Assembly: GCA_008692225.1 (NCBI GenBank) | Contig: VICG01000015.1 | Coordinates: forward strand, 1,567,001-1,631,000 | Length of the DNA stretch: 64,000 nucleotides | Direction: 5' to 3' | DNA from: Monilinia fructicola | Taxonomy: Eukaryota; Ascomycota; Leotiomycetes; Helotiales; Sclerotiniaceae | Shown here: piece by piece, positions 37,301-50,161 of the stretch | Position numbering within the stretch: position 1 is the first letter of the stretch | How the letters are laid out: each line of letters opens with the position of its first letter | Made by a program: the position numbers and the translations under genes | Notes under the pieces: generated by a model | Seen by the model: only the letters and a program-made list of their open reading frames with translations | Databases searched by the model: none | What the model was told of the DNA's origin: nothing

Positions 37301-39963
37301 TGCATCTGCATACAACTTGCACTCACTTAGGTGGGCAACGATGGAATCACTGGAATCTGTATATATGTGTCTACTACAAAGACCTTGAAAGTCCATGACA
37401 CTCAACGCAATGCATCGCTTCGCATTATTGGAATGTCGCTTTTGCAATTAGTGGTCCAAAATCCTCTCGATGGTATGAGATAACCTTACCCGCGTCTGTC
37501 TTTCTCAGGCCATTGATCTAACCCTTAAGCTTCATATATATCTAGTTGGCAGCGATCTCAAAAGGCCGAATACCGAACAAATCTTCCCTTTCAATATTAT
37601 CAATTATCACGCGTCTTCATCCAATCCAATACGCTTGCTGAATGCGAGCGTTGCTGCTTCCTCATCAAGTTGAACAACATCTTCCCATGCAAGCTCAAGA
37701 AGCAATCAATAAAAGGACCTCAATTTCAAAAATTCATGACTCATTTCCGAAAGTGGAGTCCTGTTTCAAATCTTTCCATTAGAACCTTCGACCCCGCATG
37801 GAACTCAAGACAATCAGAAGTCATACATATCCGGACATAGCAGAAATGTGTTGATCCAGTCTCCCGGTAGCGATTCGCACATGAACTACCAATCCATATT
37901 GACAATGATCTCTCAAGTTGTCTTGGGATTTTTGACTGGTGCTCAATTAATATTGGGATTGATTTGTCTCGAGGCTCGATAGTGACGAAACTACAGAAAA
38001 TAAGTGTTCATATTGATAAGAATCCATATGTGGTTTCATCCCGGTTACGGTTATCATTTGGCCACCAGTCTCATTCTGTGAATGGTTTCTCAGTTCTACC
38101 ACAAAACTTTCTCCTTGGCAGAAAGCATTCCTTGCAAATTAAAAGTTTGCGTATTCTGTCGCACTACAAATCCCATCATAGAGATCAACCATATGAAGAG
38201 ATGGATGGAAAACAGTGACAGTACTAACATCGGCATTGTTCCAAGCCCTTGCTAGAGACTAACCCTTGAAGGACTAGGTTCGGCAACTTTCAATGATTCA
38301 GGGTGATGACTAGCCGATGCTCGGTATCCATATATCATGATTGGGATAATATATATTCATGTCCGGGTGCTAGGTCTTTAAGCACCGAGAGTTACCGGGG
38401 AATTGCAGTGCTATACCCCTAGATGGCGAACAGCTCTGGTGCCTGCCTTCAGACAGTGTAGTCTAAGGTGATGAGGAACCAAATCTGCATCGAAGGATCT
38501 GTTTCTCCATTGCCACTCGAAACCTACCGATCTAGCCCAACTCAGTGCTGTCTGCCTAATGACCTGAGTGTTCTATTGAGTCTACGATCTGTTTTCAAAC
38601 TTTGTGCTATTCCTAGTAATGTTGACTTTGGAACGGAGATATTTTGTCCATTAGCCACAATATCTCTAACCAAAATTAGAATTATTGCCATGCGATTTTA
38701 GATAATGGCAATCTTTGTAGACTGGATAGGTGATGGACGCCATGTTACAGGATTACGAATCTATTTCTGTTCCCCCCGCCCTATGCAATAGTCCACATGT
38801 GTCTCCTATCCGATGAAGCCTGGAAAATGGCTGTTAGAACTGATTAGACTAATGTGGGTGGAATTTACTAGTGCGGACAGGCTCTGACGAATGAAGTGAA
38901 CGCATCCTCGAATAGACCAATCATATTCGTCAATTCCATCAACTCTGGTCACAGAAATGAATATGGCTCCATCGCATGATGACCTGCCTGATGAAGTATT
39001 TAAGGCTCTCACGTCAGCGGAATTGGTATATTCAGCCTCGGGAAATCAACACAATTCGTTGCGGTACTGTATCGGATTTAGATATCTACTTGCAGCAATT
39101 TATGAGAGGTGTGACGGGGTGCAGAAAGCCTTTGTACTTGTTTGAACATTATCTCTTCGAGATCTCTTCGAGAATCATGAGATGTTTCCTAGTGGCGCCC
39201 TCTTATGTAAGCCTTTTTCCGGTGACCGCAAGACATTTTCAGCTATCGAATCAAGCTTTATGTGTCGAGAATGACAGTCCCGGTTTGGCAGACAACTAGA
39301 GTAAATAGCTTGGGTTGGGGAAACAAGCGTATTTACTCCGTGCTCAACCAAATATAACCACCCCGCTCGCACAGTAAGCCCTACAGACCTGCAGTGGTGG
39401 GTCTATCATTGTCGAACGCTTGGTTACCATGGTACCACTTAAGTAAGTGTTTAAACATGATTTCTATCAGTCGAAACCATCCATGGCTGCATGAATGATG
39501 GTACGTAAGGGCCATAGCTGAATCTTTATCCGCGTCCTTTTGCCCAGAAATGCAACAGACCACGAAAAATCATGCAAAGTTCGAATGGCATTAGCTGTAG
39601 GCTTACATTGTACGCTATGAACAATCTTCGGCGCTTATTCTCTTTTCAGGCAGTAAGTCGCAAGGGTCAACACATGATATACACTCAAGAACGTTATCAG
39701 CAGATCAGCGTCTTAAATGTCTCATATTTCTATATCCTTGTCATCCTATCTTCCACGGACAACTGAAGTCATTTTTGTCTATTCATGAAAGATTCTTCAT
39801 TGAACCAGTATATCCGGACCTATCAATGCTCCTCTAGAACCTGCGAACCCCCCAAAACCCATTCAATTTTCAAAAAGCAGAAGATACAAATAATATGTAC
39901 AGTATGCGTTTCCAAAAGCTCCCATTAAAATAAAAAGTCGTGGTAGAATTGTTCCCCGGGATA
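34347..39963. other. 5.6-kb gene-poor stretch
   Basis: No gene with a recognisable domain. A 176-codon ATG frame (34930-35460 minus, separate entry) and a shorter frame at 36890-37147 plus have protein-like composition but no family match. Minus-strand sequence at 37612-37690 and 37741-38013 is open without an ATG and may be decayed coding DNA. Confidence 0.45.
34930..35460 (-). CDS. hypothetical 176-codon open frame
   Basis: ATG at 35460 (MTFNLHSFPIAPHDSS), ending at 34930. The longest frame in a 5.6-kb empty stretch. Composition is mixed, with no signal peptide, transmembrane helix or motif that I can name. It could be chance. Confidence 0.2.
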   Translation of the reverse strand: MTFNLHSFPIAPHDSSLQTIMLQPVLQTKSYSLHRIDVFLCTTCILRDVSSTISESAMRKSFSNRCSVSNQNIFTSFHFHIKKDTVHQEDLKSAMLYERNTTSLCLGDPDMKAPSKSHGKKPKHDSRIFYEFFSPVIARLYLALLEMCVQAIEAVGVSRISIKSTTPLTVTKHHTL

Positions 39964-41408
39964 TCAAGTAACGTTACTGAAGACCTCCATCTTCACATTA
40001 CTCCTGGACTCCACAAGCATATTCACTATGGAGAATAACGTATCTGGTTTCACGTCCTCTAGTATCAACTTATAGTTGTGTCCGCTCGGGGGAATATCGG
40101 ATACTGGGCTCATGGTTGGTGGCGTAGAAGCTATTGATTGCCGGTGGTCTGGCGCCGAGAATGCTTCGGCTAACGCCAAATCAAAAACTCATATCTTCGC
40201 AGTAAAGCCGGTCAATATCTGCTTCTGTTTCATTGGTAAGACCACCAACAGTGGGCATGACCATGCTGTACCCTGTAGGAACCTGATTCTGGGGCAATGA
40301 AATTCCAGGCGACGAAGGTTCCGTAGATGAGTAAGACATGTCGTTGAATTGCAGAGGCGGTAGGCCATCAAAGTTGAAAAGTGAGTGTGTATCATTGCTG
40401 AAATGGTTTTGGGACAACTGCTGCGAGTTGAGCTGCGGAGGAAGCCCCGGGAGTGGTAATTGTCCGATCAAAGTGTTCTCTGTTTCGTATTCCATTATAT
40501 TGTCAGGTGATGAATCTGTACGCAGGCTTGGGTCAAGTCTTTCGGATTTGGAAGAGTCAAAACCGTTGCGTTCTCTTGCTGGAGTGCACTGAGTTGTAGA
40601 TGCTTTTCGCCGTTTTAATCGGCCCTTTCGTTCCATGATAACATATCTACATCCGACAAAAGGATAAGTAAGTGCTTCGTTCAAAAAATTCTGGAATTGA
40701 AGGACCGCCTAACCGATTTTTTATATCCGTTGGTGAGCGGTTTGGGAACTCTTTCTCACTTATGCTCTTCCAACTCCTTCCATGAACGTGAACAGCCTCC
40801 AAAAGTCGGGCTTCCTCATCGCTATCCCAATCCTCATGACTGATGTTTGGATCTAGGAAGTGGTACCATCTTTTTGCGCATTCTTTTCATCTTGCGCGTT
40901 AGTATCTAATTGATTCCCAGCAATCGCTTGCATTTACTTACGGTCTGCATGTCTTGTCTGTACTATTTCAGCGACCATAGTCCAACTACAATGAAAGTTT
41001 AGCCTGATGAAGGGATGCTTTCGCGCTTCAGATGTACTTACTAGGTACCATGCTGCTCCACCCCTTTTCTTAATCGATCGTCTTCTTCATGATCCCAGAG
41101 TCCTTTGTTGACTTCCTTTCCCACTTTGCTCCATCTCTTCCGGCAATCCTTATTTGTTCTACCACGAACTTTCGATGCGATCAAGTTCCAGTCATTCACA
41201 ATTCCTCTTTCTTTGACTATTGTTTGAAACCATTAAAATTAGCCAATCGCTTCTTATGGTTGTCAAAGGCACAGTCAATCTAAGGAAAGAGACTTCAAAG
41301 AAAGCGGTGGCAATTACATTGCAATGTGGCTTCTCTGCGTAATATTAGGTCCTCGTCGTCCGTCCAATACTTACGAACCCGTGATGGAGATGGTGTTGTA
41401 ATGTCCAT
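39964..41408 (-). CDS. three-repeat MYB-type transcription factor
   Basis: Nuclear DNA-binding protein. Exons 41318-41408, 41042-41216, 40942-40985, 40714-40882 and 39964-40646 encode about 386 residues. Three SANT/MYB repeats follow one another at the N-terminus: [15 protein letters not shown]...WNLIASKV, then [20 protein letters not shown] and [20 protein letters not shown], then [19 protein letters not shown] and [20 protein letters not shown], followed by a basic patch ([10 protein letters not shown]). The rest is Pro/Ser-rich and may activate transcription. Tryptophan spacing fits the family. One extra T in the coding strand (A5 at 40183-40187) gives an early stop; removing it joins MSF to DLALAEAF and makes 387 whole codons. 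Resembles BAS1/FlbD-type fungal MYB proteins; orthology not determined. Confidence 0.85.
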
Positions 41409-44400
41409 TTGATACCAACAGAAAGTAACAAGATCCGCAATTAGATTTGGTGCGTGGCACACATGCAAGTTACATATAAACTTCGAGTGCGGTTAAAGAT
41501 ATAACGATCAGATGGAGGAATGGATCTATCATCTATCGGGCCCGGAGATCAAAACCGTCTTACACTGAGATGCGCGCGCCGCTATCACGCATGGTAAGCC
41601 GTCCCAGGGGGCCTGGGCGAGCCTGCAGTGACACACTCACTATTTGATGATTTGATTATCGGGATTTTCAGTTTATCGTGTCTCAAATTGCATGGCAATT
41701 CTGTGGCTTTAACGGTTGTCTTGCGTGCAGCGGGTTGTGCCGAGAGCTTGTATTATTGATGTCACCGATATCCGTGTAACTGAGATATTTTGAGCGAGAA
41801 TCGGCTTGGTATAGCTGTGATTGGGAGAATTACGAATAGAAGCATTTTCAGTAACTTACTAGTACTTGGCGGTACTAATGTATTAGAAATGTATAAAACC
41901 ACAAATGCAGTAAGCTCCACGCGCTATGCACCAGTTGAATATGAAGAAAGACTCTTGGTACCAGTATCAAGACGAAGTACGGCTTCCAATCCGATTACGT
42001 GAAGCTTAGTCGTGAGCTACTATCCTAGCGACTGTGCAATAGGCATCCTTGGAATTCACAATACAGACGGAAACGGAACCTGCAATGGATTGTTACGGGA
42101 ATATCTCCAGACCTGAGATTGTGTATTTATTTCGCGGGCAACTCGCTCATTTCCCAACCATTCGCGGGATATAGATGGGCTTATTCGCAGCCTTATTTCC
42201 ATGCAAAATTGAAAGGATCATGAAGGATTTATGCGGCGAAACCTACATGTACGGACCACCGCTTATACAAATAAATCAAGTCTATTCGCTGGGGGTACTA
42301 TGAATGATGGCCACGTCGATAAGCAGATAAGTACCAAAGTACTCTACTCTACCTAATCCTGACCCATTCGTGGGTTTATGGCAGCCAACCACTCTCGTTC
42401 ATTTTTCAAGTACTTAATAGGGAACCCCTGTCCGGACCCGAGTACACCTTGATTCCTATTGGAGGCAAGTTTTCATAACTTGAAATTACGACTATGTAAA
42501 GGAGATAGACAATTCAGATTTCGACCCCTGTAGTGGCATATTTCATTAAAATTTCCTTATAAAGCAAAAATGTCCAAATCCTCCAAGTTCTATTGATCGA
42601 TAGTCCCTTCGATTTTTTTGGTCTACGAGTAGTTCAATGATCAATTCATTAATTCATTGCATCAGTATTCTTTACCTTTTAAGTACCAGAGGTATATCGT
42701 CGTAGAGTTGAATCCGTGGTATACCCGGTACTATTTTGAAATGGGGACAAGTCGTCTAGCGGGACATCTCGCAAATCATACCCGTCAAATTAGCCGCTAT
42801 TAGCCTGTCGATTGGAATATTCCACTCCTTGGGGGTATGATTCTCCCGAGGCAATACATGTATGTAATGTACTCAAATGTTTATCTTCAAATATCGAAAA
42901 CCCATATTTCCCCTACTGTAATTTGTTTCGTAATTGCGTGGGGTGAACCCTAAATCCAATCGCTCATCTTCGCGTAGTCATCTTGGCCGTCACATCGGTT
43001 TCCTGGACGCCAAAATGGCGGAAGTTCTGGGATGTCCAGCTCGCAGTAATGAGCAGAGCATCAAAGATTTTGGATTCGGAGCCCCCTGGGAATTGCCTTA
43101 AATACCTCAAGCTTGCATCGATAATATTATTGGCAGTGAATCTGCAGCTCTGCCGTCTCATAGCATTCCATCCCGAACGTAATCGTGGATAATAGCTCAG
43201 ATGACCTGCGCAATCCGCAAAATCTTCTTGATGAATGGGGAACAGCTCTTGACCGGCTTCGGCCCGCTACCTGGCCCTCGCCTTGCCGAAATGTTTTCCA
43301 ACACTGCCGGCCGCACTAAGGTTTTGGTCCTTTCTCAAATCCAACTTCGGCAAACGTAACGCATTTACTGACGTGATAGAACTAGGAAACTAGCTCGCCG
43401 TATTGCCAGCGGTTGGTATTAGGTGGATCTCGCGGATTACTGATTTCAGAAAGTCTTCCATCTCAGCACATTGGTCCGTATCGAGTCATTTGCGCTCAGG
43501 TTTTCAAATTGTGGCTGGCCAGGTCAAAAGTATTTGATCTTCCCAATGCGCAGTCCTATCCTGCCAAATCCACGGTGGTTACATATATGGCCCATATCAT
43601 ATTAACAGCCCCCGCATCTCTCGGTAAAGGAATCCATCTATCTATTTGATATGGGGCATTGATTCTATAATTGGTGGGTTATCTTTCAAAGATCAGCTTT
43701 GTCCATCTTTATCACAGCACGTTCTTTGGGGTGAAGACCCTGGTTTTCTCCATGTGGGTTTTGCTGCAACAATTAGAGATTCGCCTGGGATGGAATTCCC
43801 ATGTTTTCAAAGTTCTCAAATTACGTTTTGTTGATTTCTTTTTCAGAATGTCGGGATCACCCTTGCCATTTGATACAAGCTTTCACAAAAGATCTTTCCA
43901 ACACTCACCGGACACCGGGTTTCCTTTCCCATCGTAAGACCGCAAGCCACAATACCACCAAATATAGGGCAACACATGCAAATATTGAGCCGGGACAGCC
44001 GTTCCGGAACTTGCTGTTAGCCAAGATAATAAGGATCCAATCGAGATTCATGATACCCAACTGCTAAATGCTACATGACTCGACCCTTTAGTTCTAACAT
44101 ATTCCAGATCAATTTTATGGGCAATTACGTATAGCACATGTACATTGAGGAGACGACTCTGATTTGGTTGGTCAAGAGATGTTAAAAAGTATTCCCTCTT
44201 CGAGGGTCTTGGCGTCACAATCAGGTCAACATATCTATCGTTACATTACTCGAGTAACTGAAGCATTCCTCTGTTGCTACAGTACTACGTAAAAAATGAT
44301 TACAATATCATTGTCGGGTTTATGAATTGACTGTCGACTCCAGCTTGGAGTCTTACAATTCATGCGTGTTTACCAACTCCAATCTTCGAACGTTATACTG

Positions 44401-47400
44401 CAGTTGACATGATATCACCTGATACATCCGAACGGTATTAACATTAGCTTGAAAGATATATCCTCCTTTGAGAATATATCATCCAAAACACGCCATACAA
44501 AATACAAAATACATCCTTCAAATGTTATATAATTGAAGTTCATTCTTCGGACATAATTCTGATATTATCTTACAATATTAACTGATAATAAACAGTCTTT
44601 CACAATTATTGTTTGTTGGTTTAACAGACAAGAAACTGCATGCATGCAGTCAATCTAAATCTGCAACTCGACTCTTACTTCATTCGCATCTCAGGTTGAC
44701 AGTAACTTTAGATGCTCATTCGGGTCTAAAGCTCCATGAATGAATAGCGCTGTTAAACGCTGGATAGAGTCTTTCTTTACTCATACTCAACTTGCTAATT
44801 TGATTTGATTGGTTTATGCTCCATTCTATCAGTGGTCGGCAGAAGTGCTGTTCAATATGCACATCCATGGTCAAGAGGTCATGATTGACATCGATTGTAC
44901 ATCTGCAGTAATCGATTTCAACATGTGAATATACTCATGTAAGTTATTCCCTCTTCTTCTTGTATTTCAGTGAGATTCTTACAGAACACTTAGTTGATTC
45001 TATCAACGCATCGTATAGTATAGATGCCTTATTTTGGTTTCACTTCCGTGGGATGCATCAACTCCCATTACTTTGTCATATTAAATGCACCCCGCAGATC
45101 TCTATCAATAAGCTGACTTTCTTTTATATCTCCGTCAACTGTATTTCAACCTCTTCCAAGTTGTATACAGTACCTGGAATACTCAATGCACGGTTTATGA
45201 ACCCAGCCAAGATTCTCACTCGGGTCCCTTCAGCCTAGCTTATTGCTTAGGTTGGTTGGCATGAAAATAAGGTTTCCGCTGACGGAAACTATGGACCCTC
45301 CAGTAGCTTATAAAGACCCATCAGTGCCCGTAAGCACAAATCCACAATTTAGGATGGAAGTCCCTGCATATAGAGTGCATTTCTAAGAGATTTGTGGGTG
45401 TTCCCGGGCCGAACCTCGCTCCGCGGGAGATATGGATGCATGAATTTGAGATGCGTGAGATGAGATATAGAGCTATAGACGTGAAGGAGTTCAGCTCCCT
45501 GATGTAGCCTCAAACTTGGAGGATCCGAGACAAGGGAAGGCTTCCATGCTTTTGCCGGTCCGAGATGAGGCTATTCGGCGCTCTCACGGTATAGAAGCTC
45601 GGGTAAGCACACTGTTGTTCACTAGTCTCTATCACAGAGGTTGCTGGGAAGTCGTAAATATCTTGTTGGGCAAAATGCACTCTCAAATTGGCAATACTAT
45701 TGGTGCCCAACGAAATCTCAAGAACTCATGGATGTGGTGCTTTCCCTGGGGATTTCATTCATACTGACAAATTTGTGAGTCCAAATATGGTCAACTGAAT
45801 TCTCCGCAGCCAGTTCAGATATTGATGACTTCACCCAAAGCCTTAAGCATCTTGGAGCAACTTTTATGTGAATATCATACTGCTCAGATGGAAGGTCATT
45901 TCCAATATAGTGAAACCAGTTCAGATTTTATCTGGAACTGGTTTGGGAACCGAAGCTCTTTGGTTATCGAGATCCAAGTCATGATTGATACAACCAAAAT
46001 GCACAACATTAGCGACCGAGAACCGATACCATAATTTCTACGACAAAACGCAGTCATTGGAAGACCAATATCAGCAGGTGAGGATCCTTAATATCAGCAA
46101 TGTTCAAGAAACTGATATTAGATCGAATATCGAGGAGATCTTCTCAAACTTGCCTCTTTCGAATTTAGAAAGTTAAAGTCTGAGAGTACATCACACCGCC
46201 TTACCATACAATTTTCTATCATTCACTGATTAGTTCAGATCAATGGGGCGTTCTAACGTGACCAGCGATAACCTTCTAAATCTTTCCGGGTGATCTTCTA
46301 TACATTTCAAGATGTTCGTCTCGTAGAGTTACGACTGCACGCTCTGATGACCGACGCAATTGATATTCCGGATATCGATTGTGAATACCATTCTCTTACG
46401 AGCCTGCAATGGACCATTCATAGTCGAGTGAGCATATTTTGGAACTTGCAAACGAAAGTTTGAATGTTACATGGGAGATGAGAGACGGAAGATTGACTGG
46501 TCTACTTTTGGTCTATGTTCAAGGTGGATTAGGACTGCCTGATTCCATAGTCAAAAGTTGGCATGCAAAATTCCAATCGTCGATTTATCGTTCGAGAGTT
46601 GCACATTCGGTCTTGTGTCTCTTTTTGTGGCGTTCTAATTCTCGGAGCCATTGCGACAGAGTGGTATTGGGGGTCGTATGGTTGATGGGTGGTAGTGGAA
46701 GAGTATTCATCTTCTGTTATGAACCATTCGAGAATATGTCAAGGACAAATATTCGAGGATGTTGGTAAACTCTTGACCACTGGTAAAGTTCTGGATGGAA
46801 GACGTTTTCCCCATATTCTCATGATCTTTCTGTTAGAATGAGAAGTTCTTGGAATCACGATTTAATCTACGGGGCCTACAAACCATCTAGCGATCTCTGG
46901 GACTCGACCCCCACTCTATATATCTTGTGGCGTGTAACTTTTGCCATGATCAAATATCCGACACGCTACATATTTTTGACCGCCATTTCTCTCGCGTTAT
47001 TAGATTCCCACATGTCCCTTTTCACACCTATATCAAGCTCCTCATTATTTCATTTCATCCATTCCACATTATCTGCGCGCACACAAAGTCTACCGTTCTA
47101 TCAGTGTCTCTTCCCGAGATTCCTCAAGTGATGTCGTCCTCGGCCTCGTTGTACAACACAATTCCCCGCCTCATCTAAAAAGACGAAGATTACCGAGATT
47201 TTTCGTGCAAGCTTTTCCATTCCCCGCCTTGCACTACCATCTTTCTCCCCAACCCCTCACTCCACCGCCATTATCAAATAACTCAACTCCATCTATACCG
47301 ACCCTCTCTAGCTGAAAACTCCCCCTCAATTACCATATCCGTACTATCATTTCCCTCGGATCAAGAGTTTCCCAGCCCAATGACCAGTATTTTTCCAGCA

Positions 47401-47792
47401 CTTTCCACATCCCAAGGGGATTTATCGTACAACATACTGAAATGATGTATAAAGTACCCGAAACGATGTATCGGAGGCACAAAGTATAACAAAGTTCGAT
47501 ATTTCGGCATCACCGACGAGAATCCTGCCGTTCTTGCGGTACTCGACAGGTGCATCTAAGCTATTGCTCGGTGACCAATTGAAATATGAGGGCCGATTGT
47601 TGAATACCACATGCCGAGCTATGTACTGTAATAGGCTCGTAGAAACGAGAGGGAAGTTATTTAAGGTTGAGCATGGTCCTTTGAAAGTAAAGAAAGAAAA
47701 AACATCTTCACTTCATTTCACTTTGCTTGCAAACAATCCTATTACTCATTACCTACCTCGCCATTTCAGTCTACGCTCGAAACAAAGTAAAA
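41409..47792. other. 6.4-kb gene-poor stretch
   Basis: No supported gene. Composition is ordinary rather than AT-saturated. Short frames (for example 43413-43649, 44960-45238 and 46439-46768, the last without ATG) show no motif. The final 300 bp should contain the promoter of the small secreted protein. Confidence 0.45.
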
Positions 47793-48343
47793 ATGCGTCT
47801 CATCTCACTCCTTCCGCTTATTATGCTCCCTCTTGCTCTTGCGGCCCCAGTACCTGATATAGGTATGTTTGAAGTTCCCATTTCTTCCTCACATAATCTA
47901 CAGCAAGCCTAACTAAATACCCAGATCCCTTGGCTTCGGCATCCGCAGCCCTGGCCATCCTCAACTCCAGCCTCGCCAGCTCTCTCAGCTCAGCCGAGGT
48001 AGCTTATCTCAATGGTCTCATAGCTGACGCGGCGGCTCTGCAAAGCGGTGCTTCGAAGAATAAGAGACAGGGCGTGACAGAAGAAGTTGACAGCTTACCA
48101 AGTCAGCTTGGGGTATTGGCGGGAGTTGTGAAAAAGCGACAGGTTGCAGGGCTAGACCCCGGAACGATTGTTACAAGTTTAGAGGATGGAGGTTTACTCA
48201 ATGACTTGATTCAGGTGTTGAAAGAGCGTGATGAGAATACCAAAACACAAGGAGACATCCTCAATATTTTGGGACCTCTTTTAGACGACCTTCCTTTAAA
48301 TGACCTTCCTTTAAATGACCTTCCTCTTGGTAGTATCTTGTGA
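47793..48343 (+). CDS. small secreted protein with two KR-Q processing sites and a C-terminal repeat
   Basis: 162-residue secreted protein of unknown function. Exon 1 (47793-47862) encodes a clear signal peptide (MRLISLLPLIMLPLALAAPV); a 62-nt intron follows; exon 2 is 47925-48343. The mature part is Ala/Leu/Ser-rich, then has two Kex2-type dibasic sites, SKNKR-Q and VKKR-Q, bounding a 25-residue peptide (QGVTEEVDSLPSQLGVLAGV...). The tail has DLPLN repeated (48284-48330, a 15-bp tandem repeat). It has no cysteines. It could be a peptide precursor or an effector-like protein; both ideas are inference. Reading frame intact; total 163 whole codons. Confidence 0.8.
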
Positions 48344-49244
48344 ATGACGAGATCTTTATACTTTCAAGGAAAAGAATGATAATGGAATATGGATTGTTGA
48401 GATGTTTGGAGAAATGTGCTGCAAGAATCTCTTGGCAGGATTGAATGGTATGCAATGGGTGGAAGATTGCTTGCATTACTTTCTATTTGGATTGAGTTTT
48501 GGTTATTTGTTGGCTTGATTTGGGTTTAGTTTATTGCAATTATCCCTGATATCTCTTTCTTACTACTCATTTGGCTCTTTACAAGTCTCAGATTAACATG
48601 CTAATACAAAGTACGGCCGTACAAAGTATCCCGCTGATAGTGCATTCAAAATCATTGTTTAAAATTCCAATGAACAGTTCAATTCATCTGAAAGATCAAA
48701 TTCGTCTGATTCTCTGTTACTCTTGAGTTTGGTTGTGCTGATTGAGCATGGTGATACTACGTTACGTTTCTTTTATCCTAATTGGGTGATTTCATAGTAC
48801 AAATTCACTAGCTTTGAGATCTACTACCAACTGCTAAGTAGCACTATTCATCCTACTGCAATAATAATTTCCCGAATAAAGCACAGAATATCACAAGGCA
48901 CCAAGTTTCACAATGATGCAGTAACTAAATCAAGATAGAGAGAGTATGTGTTTCATTTTTTGACCACCAGACAAAACTATGGACATGAAGAAACTACCAA
49001 GTAGATACAATGCACCAAGCCAAAATCATGCCCCTCCCGCGAAGCAGAGCCGTCGCTCAAAATTGGGGAGTGCAGCCACCAATTATCATAATCTCATATC
49101 ACATCATGATCATCATCATCATCATGCCACCATTTAGCCATAGACAACAAAGTCCACCCCCAGACCAATCAATTCCGAGGATCCAACCAGTTTTCGCTTT
49201 CGAGCAAGGGAATTCAGGCTCAAAATCATTCCACAGCTTATGAT
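48344..49244. other. 0.9-kb intergenic stretch between convergent genes
   Basis: No gene seen. Includes a 12-bp perfect palindrome GTACGGCCGTAC (48611-48622) inside a direct repeat of TACAAAGTA, and a CAT-rich run near 49106-49125. Confidence 0.5.
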
Positions 49245-50015
49245 TTAAGTGTACTTGACAATGACGCTGTCGCTGCCACTGAGGGAAACGTCAGTGAGAA
49301 CATTGCTGCCTTGCTCAAGGTCGATGATAGTAGCGCCGGTAACACCGACGGTCTTTCCGGACTTGGTGGCAGAGGCACCGGTGAAGGTGACGGAACCGAA
49401 GTTGGCAAATTGGACGAGGGAACTGCCCTCCTCGAAGTCCTCAACAATCCACTCAGCGTTGTACTCGCAGAGGTCTCCATCAACACCACCGTTGAAAGTG
49501 TGGCTAACAGATTTACCCTTGGTAAGGTTTTCGACGACGGCGGTACCGGCAGTCTTGGAGGTGGCGGTAACAGTAACCTTGATGGAGTCACCAGCAGAGA
49601 TGCTGATGCCAGAGAAATCGTAGGCGTAGTCTGGGTACCACTCGTACCAAGCATCGTAGCTGATGGAGTTTCCGGACTTGGTCCAGTCGATACCAGTTTG
49701 AAGAATGGCAGTACCGCAAGTGTCTCCGTCGATACCGACCCAAGCGGATCCGGAACCTGCAGTGGATGGGGTTGGGGCAGTGAAGGTACCGGTTACGGAA
49801 GTGTAACCAGTTCCGACGAGGACGGCACCAGCCCAGTTGGAGGAGTAGGAGACATCGGTCTTGTTGGTTTGCTCGGAGGATGGACCTTGAACGTATTGAA
49901 CTGGGTTACCGTGACGAGCAGTGCGCTTGGCAGCACGTGCTTGTCTCAAGGCAGTACCTGGGGCAGCAGCGGCAGAGCCGGCGAGGATAACAGCAGCAAC
50001 GGCGGAGAACTTCAT
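49245..50015 (-). CDS. acp1: G1-family (eqolisin) acid protease, ACP1-like
   Basis: Secreted glutamic peptidase active at acidic pH. 256 residues in a single intact exon. A signal peptide (MKFSAVAAVILAGSAAAA) is followed by a short propeptide with a dibasic AAKR at 28-31. The mature domain shows SYSSNWAGAVL, AWVGIDGDTCGTAILQTGID with the catalytic Gln (about 106), YEWYPDY and DLCEYNAEWIVEDFEEG with the catalytic Glu (about 188). Both catalytic residues of the family are present. Fungal necrotrophs use such enzymes in acidified plant tissue (Sclerotinia ACP1 is the named precedent); the gene symbol follows that precedent. Start chosen at ATG 50015; an upstream in-frame ATG would bury the signal peptide. 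Confidence 0.93.
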   Translation of the reverse strand: MKFSAVAAVILAGSAAAAPGTALRQARAAKRTARHGNPVQYVQGPSSEQTNKTDVSYSSNWAGAVLVGTGYTSVTGTFTAPTPSTAGSGSAWVGIDGDTCGTAILQTGIDWTKSGNSISYDAWYEWYPDYAYDFSGISISAGDSIKVTVTATSKTAGTAVVENLTKGKSVSHTFNGGVDGDLCEYNAEWIVEDFEEGSSLVQFANFGSVTFTGASATKSGKTVGVTGATIIDLEQGSNVLTDVSLSGSDSVIVKYT

Positions 50016-50153
50016 TTTGATTGATTGTTTGGATTGATTGTCGAAAGAACGAACAATTAATGTATTGGTTGGATTGGATTGGCTGTGAGGACTGCTTGAT
50101 GATTGATGTTGGACTGATGAAGAAAAGATATTATCCAGAGGATGAAGGCAAGA

Positions 50154-50161
50154 TATATATA
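50154..50161 (-). promoter_or_regulatory. TATA box of the G1 protease gene
   Basis: TATATATA about 140 nt upstream of the ATG, the only such motif in the near upstream region. Confidence 0.5.

Noticed and set aside
49311..50024. 237-codon plus-strand open frame over the G1 protease gene
   Set aside because: Antisense shadow of a highly biased coding sequence; the minus strand encodes the complete enzyme with its catalytic residues.
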